Below, one piece after another: positions 10,617-21,718 of a DNA stretch of 64,000 nucleotides; position 1 is the stretch's first letter; every line of letters begins with the position of its first letter. The DNA is from Blasia pusilla. Taxonomy: Eukaryota > Marchantiophyta > Marchantiopsida > Blasiales. The stretch lies in contig CM114272.1 of assembly GCA_050084515.1 (NCBI GenBank), positions 54,746,001-54,810,000 on the forward strand. Direction: 5' to 3'. A program made the position numbers and the translations under genes. Below the pieces are notes generated by a model. The model had not been told where the DNA came from. It saw nothing but the letters and a program-made list of their open reading frames with translations, and ran no database searches.

Positions 10617-13040
10617 GGACAGCGCCGCTTGTTGCTGCACAACTCACGTCTCAGTGAGCAACATCTAGAGGAGGTATTTCGACGATTTCAGTTACATGGG
10701 CTGAAGCTACATCCAGGCAAGTGCAAGTTCTTCTACAACCAGATTGAGTACCTGGGTCATACGATATACCCAAGGGGCCTTGGTGTACAACAGATGAAGG
10801 AAGAGGCTATTTCATGCATTCTACGCCCTATAGATATGAGTCGAGTTTGTGCATTCATGGGATTGGTGAACTTCTATCGACGGTACGTCAAGGGTTTTAG
10901 CTCGATTGCAAAGCCGCTGACCTTGATGACCAAGATGGATTAGGAGTTGCACTGGGGGGATGAGCAGGAGAGAGCATTTAAGATGCTCAAGGACAGATTG
11001 ACATCCGCATCCATATTGAGGAGACCAATCAGGGGGCGTCCTTTCCAGTTGCATATCGATTGGAGCATGTTGGGGCTTGGAGCCGTGCTCACCCAGCATG
11101 ACGATGATGGTAGAGAGTTTGTGGGGGCTTACGCTAGTCGCTCGAACAACGCTGCAGAGGCGAAGTATAGCTTGTATGAGGGTGAGTGTTTGGCTGCAAT
11201 GTGGACTGTCGCACATTTCAGATGTTGTCTATTCGGCAATCCTTTTACCATCATTATTGATCATCAGCCACTTAAGTGGTTGATGGAGTCCGACAAGCGT
11301 ACAGGGAAGCTTGGGAGGTGGGCTCTTTTGTTGTAGGAGTATGACTTCCAAGTGGTGCATAACCTTGGGACGCTCAACCAGGATGCAGATGGTTTGAGCC
11401 GTAACCCATGCCTGAGTCAGCAAGATGTGACTGGAGCTCGTTGGCATGGAGAGAGTGATGAGGATTTGGTGCTAGGATGGCACGCGTTAGCCTATTTGGG
11501 CTTGTTGGCTATGGAGAGCCAGGTTGCTGAGACTTCGATAGCGAGGTTTGATGGAGAGTCCTTAGATCCAGAGGTCGGTGAGGAGAGGATAGGTGGCCGA
11601 GACATTCACGACGATGGAGTGGTCTTGGAGTACATGCGTACCGGCAGCGTCGCGAGCACATTGGATGGTAGAGAGCGCGATCGGATCCTACAACGAGCCA
11701 GATGGTTCCGGTGGGAGGGGACACATGTGTTGCGAGTTTGGGAGGATGGTAGAGTGCGTGTAGTGCCTCATCCTTTGTAGAGAGTACATTTGGTGCGTCA
11801 TGCCTACGAGGAGTTGGATCATTTTGGAGTGAAGCGGACGTACAACTTGCTCCAGATTCAGTGTTGGTGGCGAGGCATGCAGACTGACGTTCAACAGCTT
11901 GTTGCGAGATGCATGGTGTGTGATCGAGTCCAGACATCGTTCAATGCTCCGACTCCAAAGTTGCATCCACTTCCGATCATGGGTTTAGGTTACAGATGGA
12001 GTTTGGATTTTGCAGGACCTTTACCTTTGACGGAGCGCCATAGTCATTTTGTGTTGGTAATGGTTGAGCACTTCTCCAAGTGGATAGAGTTGGTTATATT
12101 TCCTGACAAACCGAGTGAGGGAGTAGCGTATGCCTTCCCATATCGGGTGTTGAGTCATTACGGCGCACCAGCTGAGGTGTTGACAGACCAAGGTACAGAG
12201 TTCTGCGGGAAGTTTCAAGCCTTGTGTGATCAGACACTGATCGACCACCGCACTACTTTGCGAGATCATCCTTAGGTGTATAGACTAGTGGTACGGGTTG
12301 TGCAGACAGTGAAGAGAGGACTACGGAAGTATGGCTTGCAGAGAGGTCACCTAGGAGATTGGGATCTCCAGTTGCCGTGGTTGGCGATGGGATACAAATT
12401 CAACAACCAGACATCCTTAGCGTCTTTCTCTCGGCTTTTGTATGGTCGAGAGCCAGATTTACCTACGGCCATTCGTCGAGATGTTGGTGAGGTGTTGAAC
12501 CTTGATGACCGTGATGTATGGATGTGAGCATGTTCTTAGAGGGCTGAATTGTTTCGGAGAGTGATGCCAATGGCGTTTGAGAACTTGGCGATTGCGCAGC
12601 ACCGGGATACATTGAGGTATGCAACTATACGGGGAGATGATTATCGACCTACTATCCGGAGGTTTCATCAGGGAGACTATGTCGACTTGCAGCAGACGGC
12701 ATCCACGACGTTGGATGTGACTGCAAGGCGCACCATCTTGAGAGTGCGTGAGGTTTTGCCATCGGGTGTTCTCTTATTGGAGGAACGCGATGGTATGGTT
12801 TGGAAGGACCATTTACATAACTGTGCGCTGTGTTACCTTCCGAACATTGACATTACAATTGATCCAAGCTTAGCAATAGTTCTTGTAGGCTTGCGATGTA
12901 TGTTGTGTGGTTTTTCCCGCGGTGTAGCCACTATGCTAGTATGTGATGGATGTTCAAGAGGATGGCATATGGCATGTTTGACGCCACCTCTCACTAGGAT
13001 TCCTCGTGGATGATGGATGTGTCCCAGATGTACATAGCGC
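10617..13040 (+). pseudogene. Copy C pol: RT thumb, RNase H, integrase, PHD finger
   Basis: Several frames read as one Ty3/gypsy pol. RT palm end/thumb: GLKLHPGKCKFF, IEYLGHTI, VRAFMGL-like NFYRRYVKGFS (10629-10943). RNase H: FQLHIDWSMLGLGAVLTQ, ASRSNNAAEAKYS, FTIIIDHQPLKWL (10947-11400). Integrase: an H-x-x-x-x-H...C-x-x-C zinc part (HAYEELDHFG, RCMVCDRV) and a DDE core with SLDFAGPLP, EVLTDQGTEFCGKF, then VQTVKRGL with a stop just before the expected catalytic Glu region (11790-12530). A tail with ILRVREVLPSGVLLL leads into a PHD finger (12895-13040: CMLCG, LVCDGCSRGWHMACL) with a stop just before WMCPRCT. The RT active site, protease and gag are absent. Confidence 0.85.
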
Positions 13041-13219
13041 AGGTAGTTCTACATTCCGACTTGTGTCTGTGATATGGATGACAGAAAGGCGACTAACGAT
13101 GGAGCCGCATGAGCACCCGACCTTCTTGCTCTTAGCGTCCGAGAGATGTATATCATGGTAGGTAGGGATAGATGGCTATTTGGAGTTAGAGGGACCTAAC
13201 CACCAGCTAGGGGTGCGAT
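13041..13219 (+). other. Copy C 3' untranslated part with purine tract
   Basis: Conserved with copy D (27559-27745): the phrases CTAACGATGG, CCGAGAGATGTAT and a GTAGGGATAGATGGCTAT block. It ends in AGCTAGGGGTGCGAT, the position of a polypurine-tract-like primer for plus-strand synthesis. R1 begins immediately afterwards with TG. Confidence 0.6.
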
Positions 13220-13344
13220 TGGAGATATTTGGTACTTCTTGTCTCATTGTTTGGATGCCATGAGTTAGCATGGGATCGTGCGTGTTTGTGTGTATGTTCG
13301 GTGACATCGATGTATGTTGTGTAGTGATGTGTATGCGTACAACA
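13220..13344 (+). repeat. R1 block of copy C
   Basis: Starts TGGAGATATTTGG after the purine tract and ends GCGTACAACA. It matches R2 (13847-13962) and the R block of copy D (27434-27558). It is followed by the dinucleotide AC and then by L2. Confidence 0.8.
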
Positions 13345-13346
13345 AC

Positions 13347-13845
13347 TGTCACGTCATTTAGGATAGATCGGTGAGATCTAGTAGAACGCCTTTGCGAGTA
13401 GTGGAGGACACGCTCAGGAGGTCGAGGATGACCAGTTGAGGCTCCGAGAAACCTGAGAGAACAGGTTTCCCCTTCGTTTCGGCTCATTTGGAGCCATATT
13501 GATGAACTTACTATTTTAGGTATATACCATTTTGAGTATATGGTTGACTTTCTATTTCTAGTAAGTGGCCCTTGACCTCCTACATTAGGTCAAGAGCCAA
13601 GGAGGTGACTTGGGAGCATAGGTTACCATGGAGAGAGTTTGGGAGAGGGGAAGGGTATACCTCAAGGAGAGAGAGCTTGAGAGCTCATTCTCTTTTGTTG
13701 AACCTCTTGGCACGAGGCAGCGGAGTTATGGTCCCTTGTCTTGTGAGTGTAACCCAAGCCTCTCATTAGGAGAGCGGGTTTGGTTTGACATTGAGAGAGA
13801 CATGTGAGAACTATGGTGTTGTGAGAGAGATTGGATCTTATTTTA
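13347..13845 (+). repeat. L2 block of copy C
   Basis: A 499-bp direct repeat of L1 and of the first block of copy D, starting TGTCACGTC and ending TTATTTTA. It is joined to R2 without the leader that follows L1. L2 plus R2 together form a unit with TG...CA ends, as a solo terminal repeat would have. Confidence 0.8.
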
Positions 13846-13846
13846 T

Positions 13847-13962
13847 TGGAGATATTTTGGTACTTTCTGTCTCGTTGTTTGGATGCCATGAGTTAGCATG
13901 GGATTATGTGTGTCTTCGGTGACAGCGATGTATGTTGTGTAGCAATGTGTATGCGCACGACA
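13847..13962 (+). repeat. R2 block of copy C (3' terminal)
   Basis: Begins TGGAGATATTTTGG and ends GCGCACGACA, where copy B resumes. It is a second copy of R1, 9 bp shorter. It has no purine tract or pol sequence before it, only L2. Confidence 0.8.
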
Positions 13963-16195
13963 ACGCCGCCTTCCCTAACATCAAGGGTTGCGCTCCCGAA
14001 TCAAGTAGGACGCGTTGCGGGTGGTACACCGTACCTGTGGAACTAACCAAGCAAAACACTCCTGCTCGGTTATCCAACAACACCATACCTGGTGTGATCA
14101 TGGCTTGCTCAATGGCCGATCGAGATGGCATGTCTATCAACTTTGCGGCCGCCGCATGCCATGACTCAGTAGGGGACGTCCCGAGCTCCTGCTCCAAGGG
14201 CAAGTCCACCACCTCCTCAACTACCTCTGAACGAGAGGCAGTCATCTCTCCATGCTCACATAACATGGCGGCCAGCCGGAACACCTTCGCTGGTCCAACT
14301 CCTAACGTTGCCAACTCCATGGTGGAAAAAAACAGAGCGTGGCTCACCCTAGTGGCCACCTCCAACAATGTGGTCAACATTGGCTCCTCCCAAGCCGACA
14401 TAGGAGTCGTCTCTCCAACTCCTCGTGACGTCGATGCATTTGTCCCACCCGTGGACACTGCCAATCGTCGAGGCACCATCGACGGTGTATGTAGTGCCTC
14501 CGACATTGTGAATGAGTGGAAAACCTTGGCCTGTTGCCCATCGGTCCCCTCCTGTGCGTCAATCTCAACCCTACCTCTCGATGGCTTGATTTCTCTCGCA
14601 GCACCCCGAGTCACCACCCCATAAGCCTCAACCTGAGCCGCACTACACATAAATCCCATCCCCGCAGAATCCTTCCTAGCATCGTGGTATGATGTGGAGG
14701 CTGGCGCCACACTAGCTACTCTCAGCTCTAGGCCTACATGTAGCTGCATCATTGTCATGGTAGCAATCCTCTGCTCCAATTGATCGATGCACGTAAGGAC
14801 CGTTGCGTCGGGTGCACCTCCTCCATCTCCTGTGATTGGTGATGGCCCTCTACCACTTCAATCATCTACCACTCGATCTCCACCAACTCTCTTGCCCCCA
14901 AGTTCTCTCCCTACCTCACGTACCTCCCGGCGAAGATCATAACACCTATCCCTAGTGTGACCATATCATTGACAATGATCACACTACAATTGTGGTGGGG
15001 CCATCCTCTGTGGCTCTTGAGCAATCGGAGGCGCCCGTGGCCCTCTCCCATGTTGTGGGCATTCCCTATGCCTATGTCACCCACCACACGTCCAAGAAGC
15101 CAACCTTGGCCCCTGCTGGGTAACATATGTCAGTACGGGCCGTTGCCTCATCGACTCACGATACCCGCCGTGCTCTCTGGGCCCATTGGCCCACTCCCGT
15201 GGTACTGGTGCATGCTAGGGTACCTGTGGGTCTACACCTACTCGTCGATCGATCGTATCCTACGAAAATCCCGTTATCACCACATGCTCTTCACTCATGT
15301 TGAGCTCTATCCGCTCAGACAACTCGAAGACTACCTTCAATGTGGGCTTTGCGATATGAAGCAATATTGCATCCCTAACTCTCCTTCGTAGCTCCTCATC
15401 CAGCACCCCGTACCAATATTGCATTGATTGCGCCTCAGTCATTCCATATGTGGCAACGATCAACCGCCGCATGCGCGTGAACACCTCCCTCAGACTCTCA
15501 CCCGATCTCCGCTGAAAATCATGTAGACTCTTCAGCTTGTCGGTCCGCACGCCCTGATAGCTCCTCCCCAAATTCCGGGAGAACTCCACTGTAAGACTGA
15601 AACTTGGTGGTCCTCTACCATGAGAGGTCTCTGCCACCTCACCACTCTCACTGTCATCCTCTCCATCTAGTCCCCGGGCTGATGGTGAAGGTCTCTCCGC
15701 TCTCACTATACCATCATACGCCTCACGGCCACTAGTAGACACATACCCTGGAGCCCAATACATCCTCCAGGCATTGATCTCTACAGAGTTTAGAGATCGG
15801 AACTCCATGTAGCCATCCATCGGAGGACCCTATAAATGCTGGAACAGACCCTTCCATGCCATGAAAGGGTTGAACCACATAGGGGCTCTGATCTCTTGGA
15901 AGTGACACCACGTGTCAAACTCATGGATGAAATCGTCCAGATCTATGGTGCCTACCACACCCGAGAAACGACGCATGCCCCGGTGGCCCATGTCGTTCAT
16001 CTCTCGCCACGTATCACCATCCCCGTCGGCGATCTCGTCACCAGACCCGCTGTCTAGTGATGACGATCCAACCACGGATGGGAGTCGGGGTGGTTCCTCA
16101 CTAGAAACCCCTCGATACCTCACACCACTCCGTGTCACTCCATTACCACTACTCGTACTACCCCGTTCTTCCGAACCATGGAAGAACGCCGAGAT
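13963..16195 (-). pseudogene. Copy B gag and N-terminal protease
   Basis: The minus strand begins near 16190 with GSEERGSTSSGNGVTRSGVRYRG-like sequence, matching the gag start of copy D. It runs through a capsid-like region (15820-15260: VEFSRNLGRSYQGVRTDKL, TRMRRLIVATYGMTEAQ, AKPTLKVVFELSERIE). After decayed zinc-knuckle sequence comes a linker and the retropepsin start (14779-13963: RVLLDSGAQPLMLGKA, with the D-S-G catalytic motif). Copy C interrupts it just after this motif. Frames are broken several times. Gag binds element RNA and protease would process the polyprotein; neither could act here. Confidence 0.75.
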
Positions 16196-18879
16196 GACAA
16201 CCGTGTCTTACCCGCTCAAACACTCAGACTCACCGAGAGTCTCCCACACTCCTCACTATCTCACCTACACTAATGGTAATCGTATGACAACACACCCAGC
16301 CTCATGCACACTCAACACTCGGGCTCATCATGAGCCTCCCACTAACTCACCGAAATTATTGACACCCTCGGGTCATACACGCGACCCCTACTCGGAAACT
16401 GCCGTATATCCACGAACATGCTACACATGAAAGGAATCTACACTCGTCACCATAACTGCACCCATCTAGCACTAGCTACTACCCAACCCAACACTCTCAT
16501 CACACAAGATAAGTGCGGGAAAATGGGTAATTTGATCACACCCTCCAACCTACGGCACCGTCAACACGCACTCATCCATGTGGTGCGGCAACCTCTGCAA
16601 CACGACACTCTCCTCGAACAACATGTCAAACCTCTCATCAATATCAGCGCGTATGTCTCCATCACAACCCTTGCAGCCACAGTCGATGAAGAACTACCAA
16701 GTCGGCCCCCAATCGACTCGCAACGACTGGCAAACTCTCGTCGCAAACCCCATCCACGCTCGCAAGACACCAAGTCCCAAAAAACTCTCCACTACGTGAC
16801 CCAACTCAACCACGTCCGACTTTACAATGTCACTCCCATCAACTATGGTATCATGTCAGACTGCCCTACCACGTTAGGCCCCAACAACATCCACACCACC
16901 CTAATTGCGACTCAGCACTCTCACCTTGGTAACCCAACTCTCGTTATTTCGTGCGCGCCTACTCTATCAACATTCCTTACTCCACGGCGCCCTCGTTCAA
17001 GTCCGCCGCTTCCATTCTAGCCTCCTCATGCTCGCGCACACCTGGAGCCCCCCTTGTCTACGTCTTAGGGCACGCCACCCTATGCGCGGCCCTGCCCAGT
17101 CCTCTCTCTCACCCCACCCCTTGGACCTCCGTCCCCGCTCAGCCTGGATATAGACACGCAGCCCTATGCCATCTTTGCACCCGTGACTCTCCCGATTCCC
17201 AGTGCCTTGGACCGCATCTCCTCTAGCATGGGAGCGACACACCCCCCGACCCTCATTACTCCCTCTTAGCCCCCCTTTGCCCTTACACGGGCCTCCCCAT
17301 GCGCGCGTCCCTATGGAGGGCTCTTTCCTCCTTCACTCCCGCTCCTCCCACACCTTTTGCATAACTGCCGCCTGCCGCGGGTCCTCTTTGACCCCCCGCT
17401 CTCCTCTTTCCCCACTTGTCGGTCAGAGCCACAATGGCTCTTCCGCATCCCGGGCTCTTCGCAGCACCCTTTAAGTGCCCGATGCGTGGGAGCGCCTTGG
17501 CCCGCGGTCTTATGCAAGCGTGGCTCTCCCTCCTGCTGCATCTCAGTTACCTCGACCCAACTCTCCCTTCCTTTCCTCTCGGACCTCAAACAGCGAGGAA
17601 AAAAATAAAAATATATATATATGTAGAAAAAGGATGGGAAACCATCACGATACAAAAGAGGGGCCATGGAGACCCAAAAAATAGACATCAAGAGACCAGA
17701 ACCGGCCCCGAGGAGAAAGAAGGGGCCTTCCTCCCTAACGACCAAAATCACCAACAGCAGAGACAATATCAGCAACACCTAGAGAACTATGACTATTACT
17801 AAGTGGGCCCCTAGCATCTGCAGAGACAAACAGCTGCGGATTCGCTGGCCTCCAATTTTGCTCAAACGCGCATCCTTATGGACGCGACCCCGCCTTAAAT
17901 GCCCACAGATATAGTGTACCTAGCAGGTATGTATGTACCTCCCACTCTTCACCTTCCTCCGAGGCTGGGCGCGACCTACCCGGCTACCTCCCGATTTGTG
18001 GCCCTATCCTTGTTCGCGGGAACTCCTCGTGCCCTACTCCGCCGCTATCACAACCTCTATGCAGCCGTAACCTAAATGCCTGAAATTTTCCGGGCTACCC
18101 TAAACCTATGACCTAGCAACCGCGCTCTAGCCTGGCCGCCCTCACGGTGGCTATGGTGGATTGTTCAAAAACTTCCCTTCCCATTTTCTAACACTCACCG
18201 GTCATCCATCGATGATACTCTCTGCGCCACACCTGAGAGCTCCTGTCGCTACACTATGCAGTTGTCCCCCATCAACTCGCACCAGCGAAATATGAGAAAA
18301 ATGGATAGCGCTTCCGTGCACGACCTTTCAAACAAAAAAATGACAAAAAAAACGTCACTCGACGTCTCCAGGGACTCCCGAACGAGGCAACTCGCTTGCC
18401 TACCTGCAAACAACGAATTCCCACCAGCCCCCTGCCATCTTTCTCATGTAAAATCAAGACTAGTAAAAACGGCTCACCCGGCCTAAAACTCCACTCATGA
18501 ATCTACATCGCATATCGAACCACATCCACCCTCTGCTATGAGGGAATCCGGAAGCTAGCACCCTAATTCCTACACACGTTTATGCAAGAGAGGCTCTCCT
18601 AAGGCTCAACATGAGAAAGATGGCTTGAGAAAATTATCTCTCTCACTCTTATACCCTTGAAAAGAGCCAAAAGGCTCTTCCCCCAAAAATAGCCTTCAAA
18701 CGGTAACCTGCGTGCCTAAAACCAAAATAAGGAAATCGTCATAAACGACGTTCCCGACACAATAGACCTATCGCCAACCTCATCCGATATCTCGGGATGA
18801 AGTTACACCCGAACAACCCGCCGACTCTCTAAGCCGTCGACGTGATAGAACTCTACATACGTCAAAATAAGATGTGACA
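16196..18879 (-). other. Copy B leader with inserted repeat
   Basis: This 2.7-kb stretch corresponds to the leader and L block of copy D, strongly diverged. Recognisable landmarks include GGATAGCGCTTCC near 18303 and the terminal TGTCACATC at 18879. It is longer than in copy D and contains the dispersed repeat at 17600-17830 and a short TA run near 17612. Long frames here (for example 17311-17778 minus) overlap each other in several frames and have no recognisable domain. Confidence 0.5.
17600..17830 (+). repeat. Dispersed repeat, partner at 4970-5300
   Basis: Matches 4970-5300 in the same orientation, with CACCAACAGCAGAGAC, AACACCTAGAGAACTATG and GGGCCCCTAGC as anchors. It probably inserted into the leader of copy B. 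The class is unknown. Confidence 0.45.
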
Positions 18880-18883
18880 AAAG

Positions 18884-19135
18884 TCTAAGAAGCAAAGCAT
18901 GTTCCCGACCGGATATTGTAGGACAACCAAACAAAAGCCGAGAGATACCAGTGATAGTATTACACAATCAATGAATGCCTTCATTCAAGTTTGGAAGGAG
19001 ACAAGTAAGAAGAAAGCTCAAAAATAAGATAAAAAATTGGAGCTCATGTCTCAAATGTTTGAACTTTGCAGTATGGAGCTTTAGTTGGAGAGAGAAAAGC
19101 AAGCAGGACAATCCTCAATAACATCTACTTCTGAA
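18884..19135 (+). pseudogene. PIF/Harbinger Myb/SANT-like ORF, 3' part
   Basis: Continues the ORF interrupted at 7829. It reads SKKQSMFPTGY, RDTSDSITQSMNAFIQVWKE, then a Lys-rich and Glu-rich helical stretch (KKKAQ, KLELMSQMFELC, EREKQ) and a stop. C-terminal coiled-coil-like ends are usual in Harbinger accessory proteins. Single stops occur in frame. It is convergent with the transposase that starts on the other strand at 20204. Confidence 0.65.
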
Positions 19136-19222
19136 AAATAAGTATGTATGATCTACCTCAAGTTCTATCATCGCTCAAGTAAGCATGTGTGTCACAAAAC
19201 TCTTTAAACAATATTGCTCGTA

Positions 19223-20204
19223 CTAGTTCACTACGATTGTTCTTCTTCTCTTAGTTGTACTTCCAGACTTTGATTGGATAATTCCACCATTCATCCTATC
19301 ATCCACTAGATTGATGTCTTGTGGTAAGGGCTCTTCATGTAGGATAACAAAATTACGCATGACTCCGCATGCAAGTGTTACTTTAGAAACCATTTCTAGA
19401 GACATTGGACAATCACGTAGAATTATCCATCTTCCTTTCAAATGAACAAAAGAATTTTCTATTGTTACTCTTGCCTTTGATGTATATCTATCAAATATAT
19501 ATTTTGAATGGATTTCCTTGATGTAGGTGTCAATGAAAACGCTTCAATAGTCATCGTCTTAGGGGATACGCGGTATCCCCAAGTATTATGGGCAGAATGA
19601 CTTGAAGTTTTCTATGATCAAGTGGCAATATGATATCTCGCTGAGAAAGGAAATGTTTCTCTTCAATGCATTGAAACACTGTGGATTGCCTTAAATGTGC
19701 AACATCATGAGTGGATCTAAGCTTAGTACAACATAAGTCCCAAAACTTCATATCGACATCACATATACCATGGAGAAGCACCAAATAATCAGAGTGACGA
19801 TTCCTATAGTGCTATGGGAAATATTTCACGGCAGGTTTGAATTTAAGTTTTATATGAGATCCATCTATGACACCTATGATTTATGAAACTCCATAAATAC
19901 GCTTATATTTGCGTATTTGTTTAGTCATTCCATCAATTGTTGGACATCTAACATATTTGGAGTACAATTTATGTCTTCTCGTTAGAATGTCAATGATAAT
20001 GGATGTGTATTTGACTATTGTCGATTGTCCAATCCCGTACAAGTCACTCAAGATTTGAAGTGGTGGATTGTGGGTAAATCGGTAGATAACCACCGCAACA
20101 CACTTTGCTATCTCAACTCTTTTTCTCGCTCTCTCCCACGCTGGCATAGGTGACATGAATGGTTCAATCACATCTTCTAGTTTCTCAAAATTTTCAAAAG
20201 ACAT
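19223..20204 (-). pseudogene. PIF/Harbinger DDE transposase, broken
   Basis: Minus-strand frames join into a DDE_Tnp_4/HARBI1-like nuclease. The N-terminal part (20204-19881) has AKCVAVVIYRFTHN and DLYGIGQSTIVKYT, a helix-turn-helix-like region. The first catalytic Asp lies in GVIDGSHIKLK (about 19865), the second in ILGDTAYPL (about 19570), and the Glu in ARVTIENSFVHLKGRW (about 19450). The end reads LACGVMRNFVILHE. All three catalytic residues survive, but at least one stop and two frameshifts split the frame. The enzyme would cut and paste the element together with the Myb-like partner on the opposite strand. Confidence 0.8.
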
Positions 20205-21700
20205 TCTATACCTACTTCTGATGTGAGTGTAAACAAAATCATCATAATAAATCCAAACCTTTTTATGAATGACCTCCCACCAAGTGAATTATATTGGTAT
20301 TACCCAAAATTCTCTTCTTCCATTTGATTGACTTTGATGCCACTCTTTGATCATGAACTAGAACACGAATGAACTTTGAATATTAACTTCGTCATCTTCC
20401 GTGGTCCCCATCATAAAAGTAACAAGCTCGATTTCACTCAACATTCCACCTTCAAGAAACCATGTGCAAAGTAAAATAAAAAAATCCGTAATGATCACTC
20501 CAATAATCTCAATGAAAATCTCTTTTTTTCACCTACTAGAATATGCACGTCATTGTTGTTCCAAATTAAATCTGTAAATAATTAAACATCTAAATATTTA
20601 TATTATTATGGGAGAATGTTTTTTTAATTCATAAACAATTTTATATTTGACATGTGATAATCAAATATCAACAAAATATTTCATATGTTATGGACAGGAA
20701 TTGTTTTTTTAAATTTGTGTGCACCATTTTAATTTGTCCATCTCACTTTTGAATAATTTTTTTTTGCCGTACATGACATATAAAAAATATATGTCCATCG
20801 AACGGGCACCGTAATACCAGTACGTGAGATGGACAGACGCAAGTGAGTAGTTGAATGGTACTCTCATTAAAAGCACAGCGCTCGCAACTTCACAACAGGC
20901 GAAGTTCCGATCTGCGATGAAGCACGTTCTGCATGATCGTACTAGATGAGGTATATATCATGTGATCATATATATGAACATTCGAGCGAGGGAAAATGCG
21001 CAGTAACATGAGAAGAATCAACAATTGGATGCAAGAATGCAGCAAATCAGGGCTAATGTGACGCTAGTACGGACACGATAGACGGGAGATGGACAGACGC
21101 AAGGAGTTCATGACTCTCTTGCAAAAGGCACGGCGCTTTAACATCACATCGCTGAGATGGTTCTAAGTGAGCAATTATGGATTAAAAGAGATGTGAATGT
21201 GAAAAACCTGAGCTATTAAAAAGTTTGTTGAAGTGATTCGTCGTCGTTGTTCACAAGACGCAGGACCCGCTCACACCATGGGCATGGACTGAGCCACCTC
21301 ACCTGCGCTGAACCACAAATGCACAAAATACCTTCATGTCTGAAAGCTTACTGCGATTCACTAGTACTAGTATTTCAGATACGGTCCGGAGTCCATGATC
21401 GATCTCCCGATTTGCCGAAACCGCTGTTACAAATAGTTACTCGTGGATTAGCCGCGCTGTTCCGCGTCTGCGTGTTGTTGGAGTGTCCGACAGAGCGGGG
21501 ACTGGTGGTAACAGGAGGTTCCTATTCATCGATTTTTGTCATTTTTGTGGACGAACCTTAGGGTTATCTGCAGGTCCCGGCGTCACTCGAGGTAAAGAAT
21601 CTGCCCTGTGCTTTTTAGATCCGATTGGGCATAGCGTCATTCTGGGAACAGAGTTAGTGGCTACCTTGCTGAAGAAGGCATGAAGATGAGTGCGGCGGTG
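20205..21700. other. Non-coding stretch between Harbinger and hydrolase gene
   Basis: AT-rich to about 20800, then mixed. TTTATATTATTATGGGAGAA at 20597-20616 and a TTGGATGCAAGAATGCAGC block near 21026 are direct-orientation matches to sequence left of the nest (5691, 5950). GAGATGGACAGACGCAAG occurs twice (about 20827 and 21086). Open frames at 21247-21683 lack recognisable domains and may be upstream untranslated sequence. Confidence 0.4.
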
Positions 21701-21718
21701 TGAGTTTTAGTGAGTTTT

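Larger units (their letters stand above)
8735..13962 (+). mobile_element. Ty3/gypsy PHD-family copy C with L1-internal-R1-L2-R2 structure
   Basis: The insertion lies in copy B, whose gag-protease sequence aligns on both sides, so both ends are fixed within a few bases. It starts with TGTCACGTC (8735) and ends with GCGCACGACA (13962). Flanking bases are ACGT (8731-8734) and ACGC (13963-13966), a 4-bp duplication with one C-to-T change. Blocks in order: L1 (8735-9164), leader (9165-10616), RT thumb to PHD finger (10617-13040), 3' untranslated part with purine tract (about 13208-13218), R1 (13220-13344), dinucleotide AC, L2 (13347-13845), R2 (13847-13962). Gag, protease and the RT catalytic region are deleted, so it is non-autonomous and carries several stops. 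Confidence 0.85.
7834..18879 (-). mobile_element. Ty3/gypsy PHD-family copy B, deletion derivative, hosts copy C
   Basis: The element runs on the minus strand from TGTCACATC at 18879 to an R-block end (GATA, diverged from GACA) at 7834. It is bounded by the same 4 bp on both sides (AAAG on plus at 7830-7833 and 18880-18883). It carries a leader (16190-18879), gag and protease, then jumps to a 3' tail with a purine tract (7972-7986) and one R block. RT, RNase H and integrase are deleted. Copy C sits inside its protease-downstream region with its own 4-bp duplication. The leader holds extra sequence compared with copy D, including the repeat at 17600-17830. It lies within the Harbinger accessory ORF. 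Confidence 0.85.

Noticed and set aside
13347-13962. L2-R2 as an independent solo element inserted beside copy C
   Set aside because: The bases flanking L2-R2 alone (CAAC and ACGC) do not form a duplication, whereas the outer flanks of L1...R2 do (ACGT/ACGC).
13932-14624. 230-residue plus-strand frame
   Set aside because: It is the antisense of gypsy copy B gag/protease and has no domain of its own.
16418-17802. Several 80-200 residue frames on both strands
   Set aside because: They lie in the non-coding leader of copy B, overlap in all frames, and show no domain or consistent composition.
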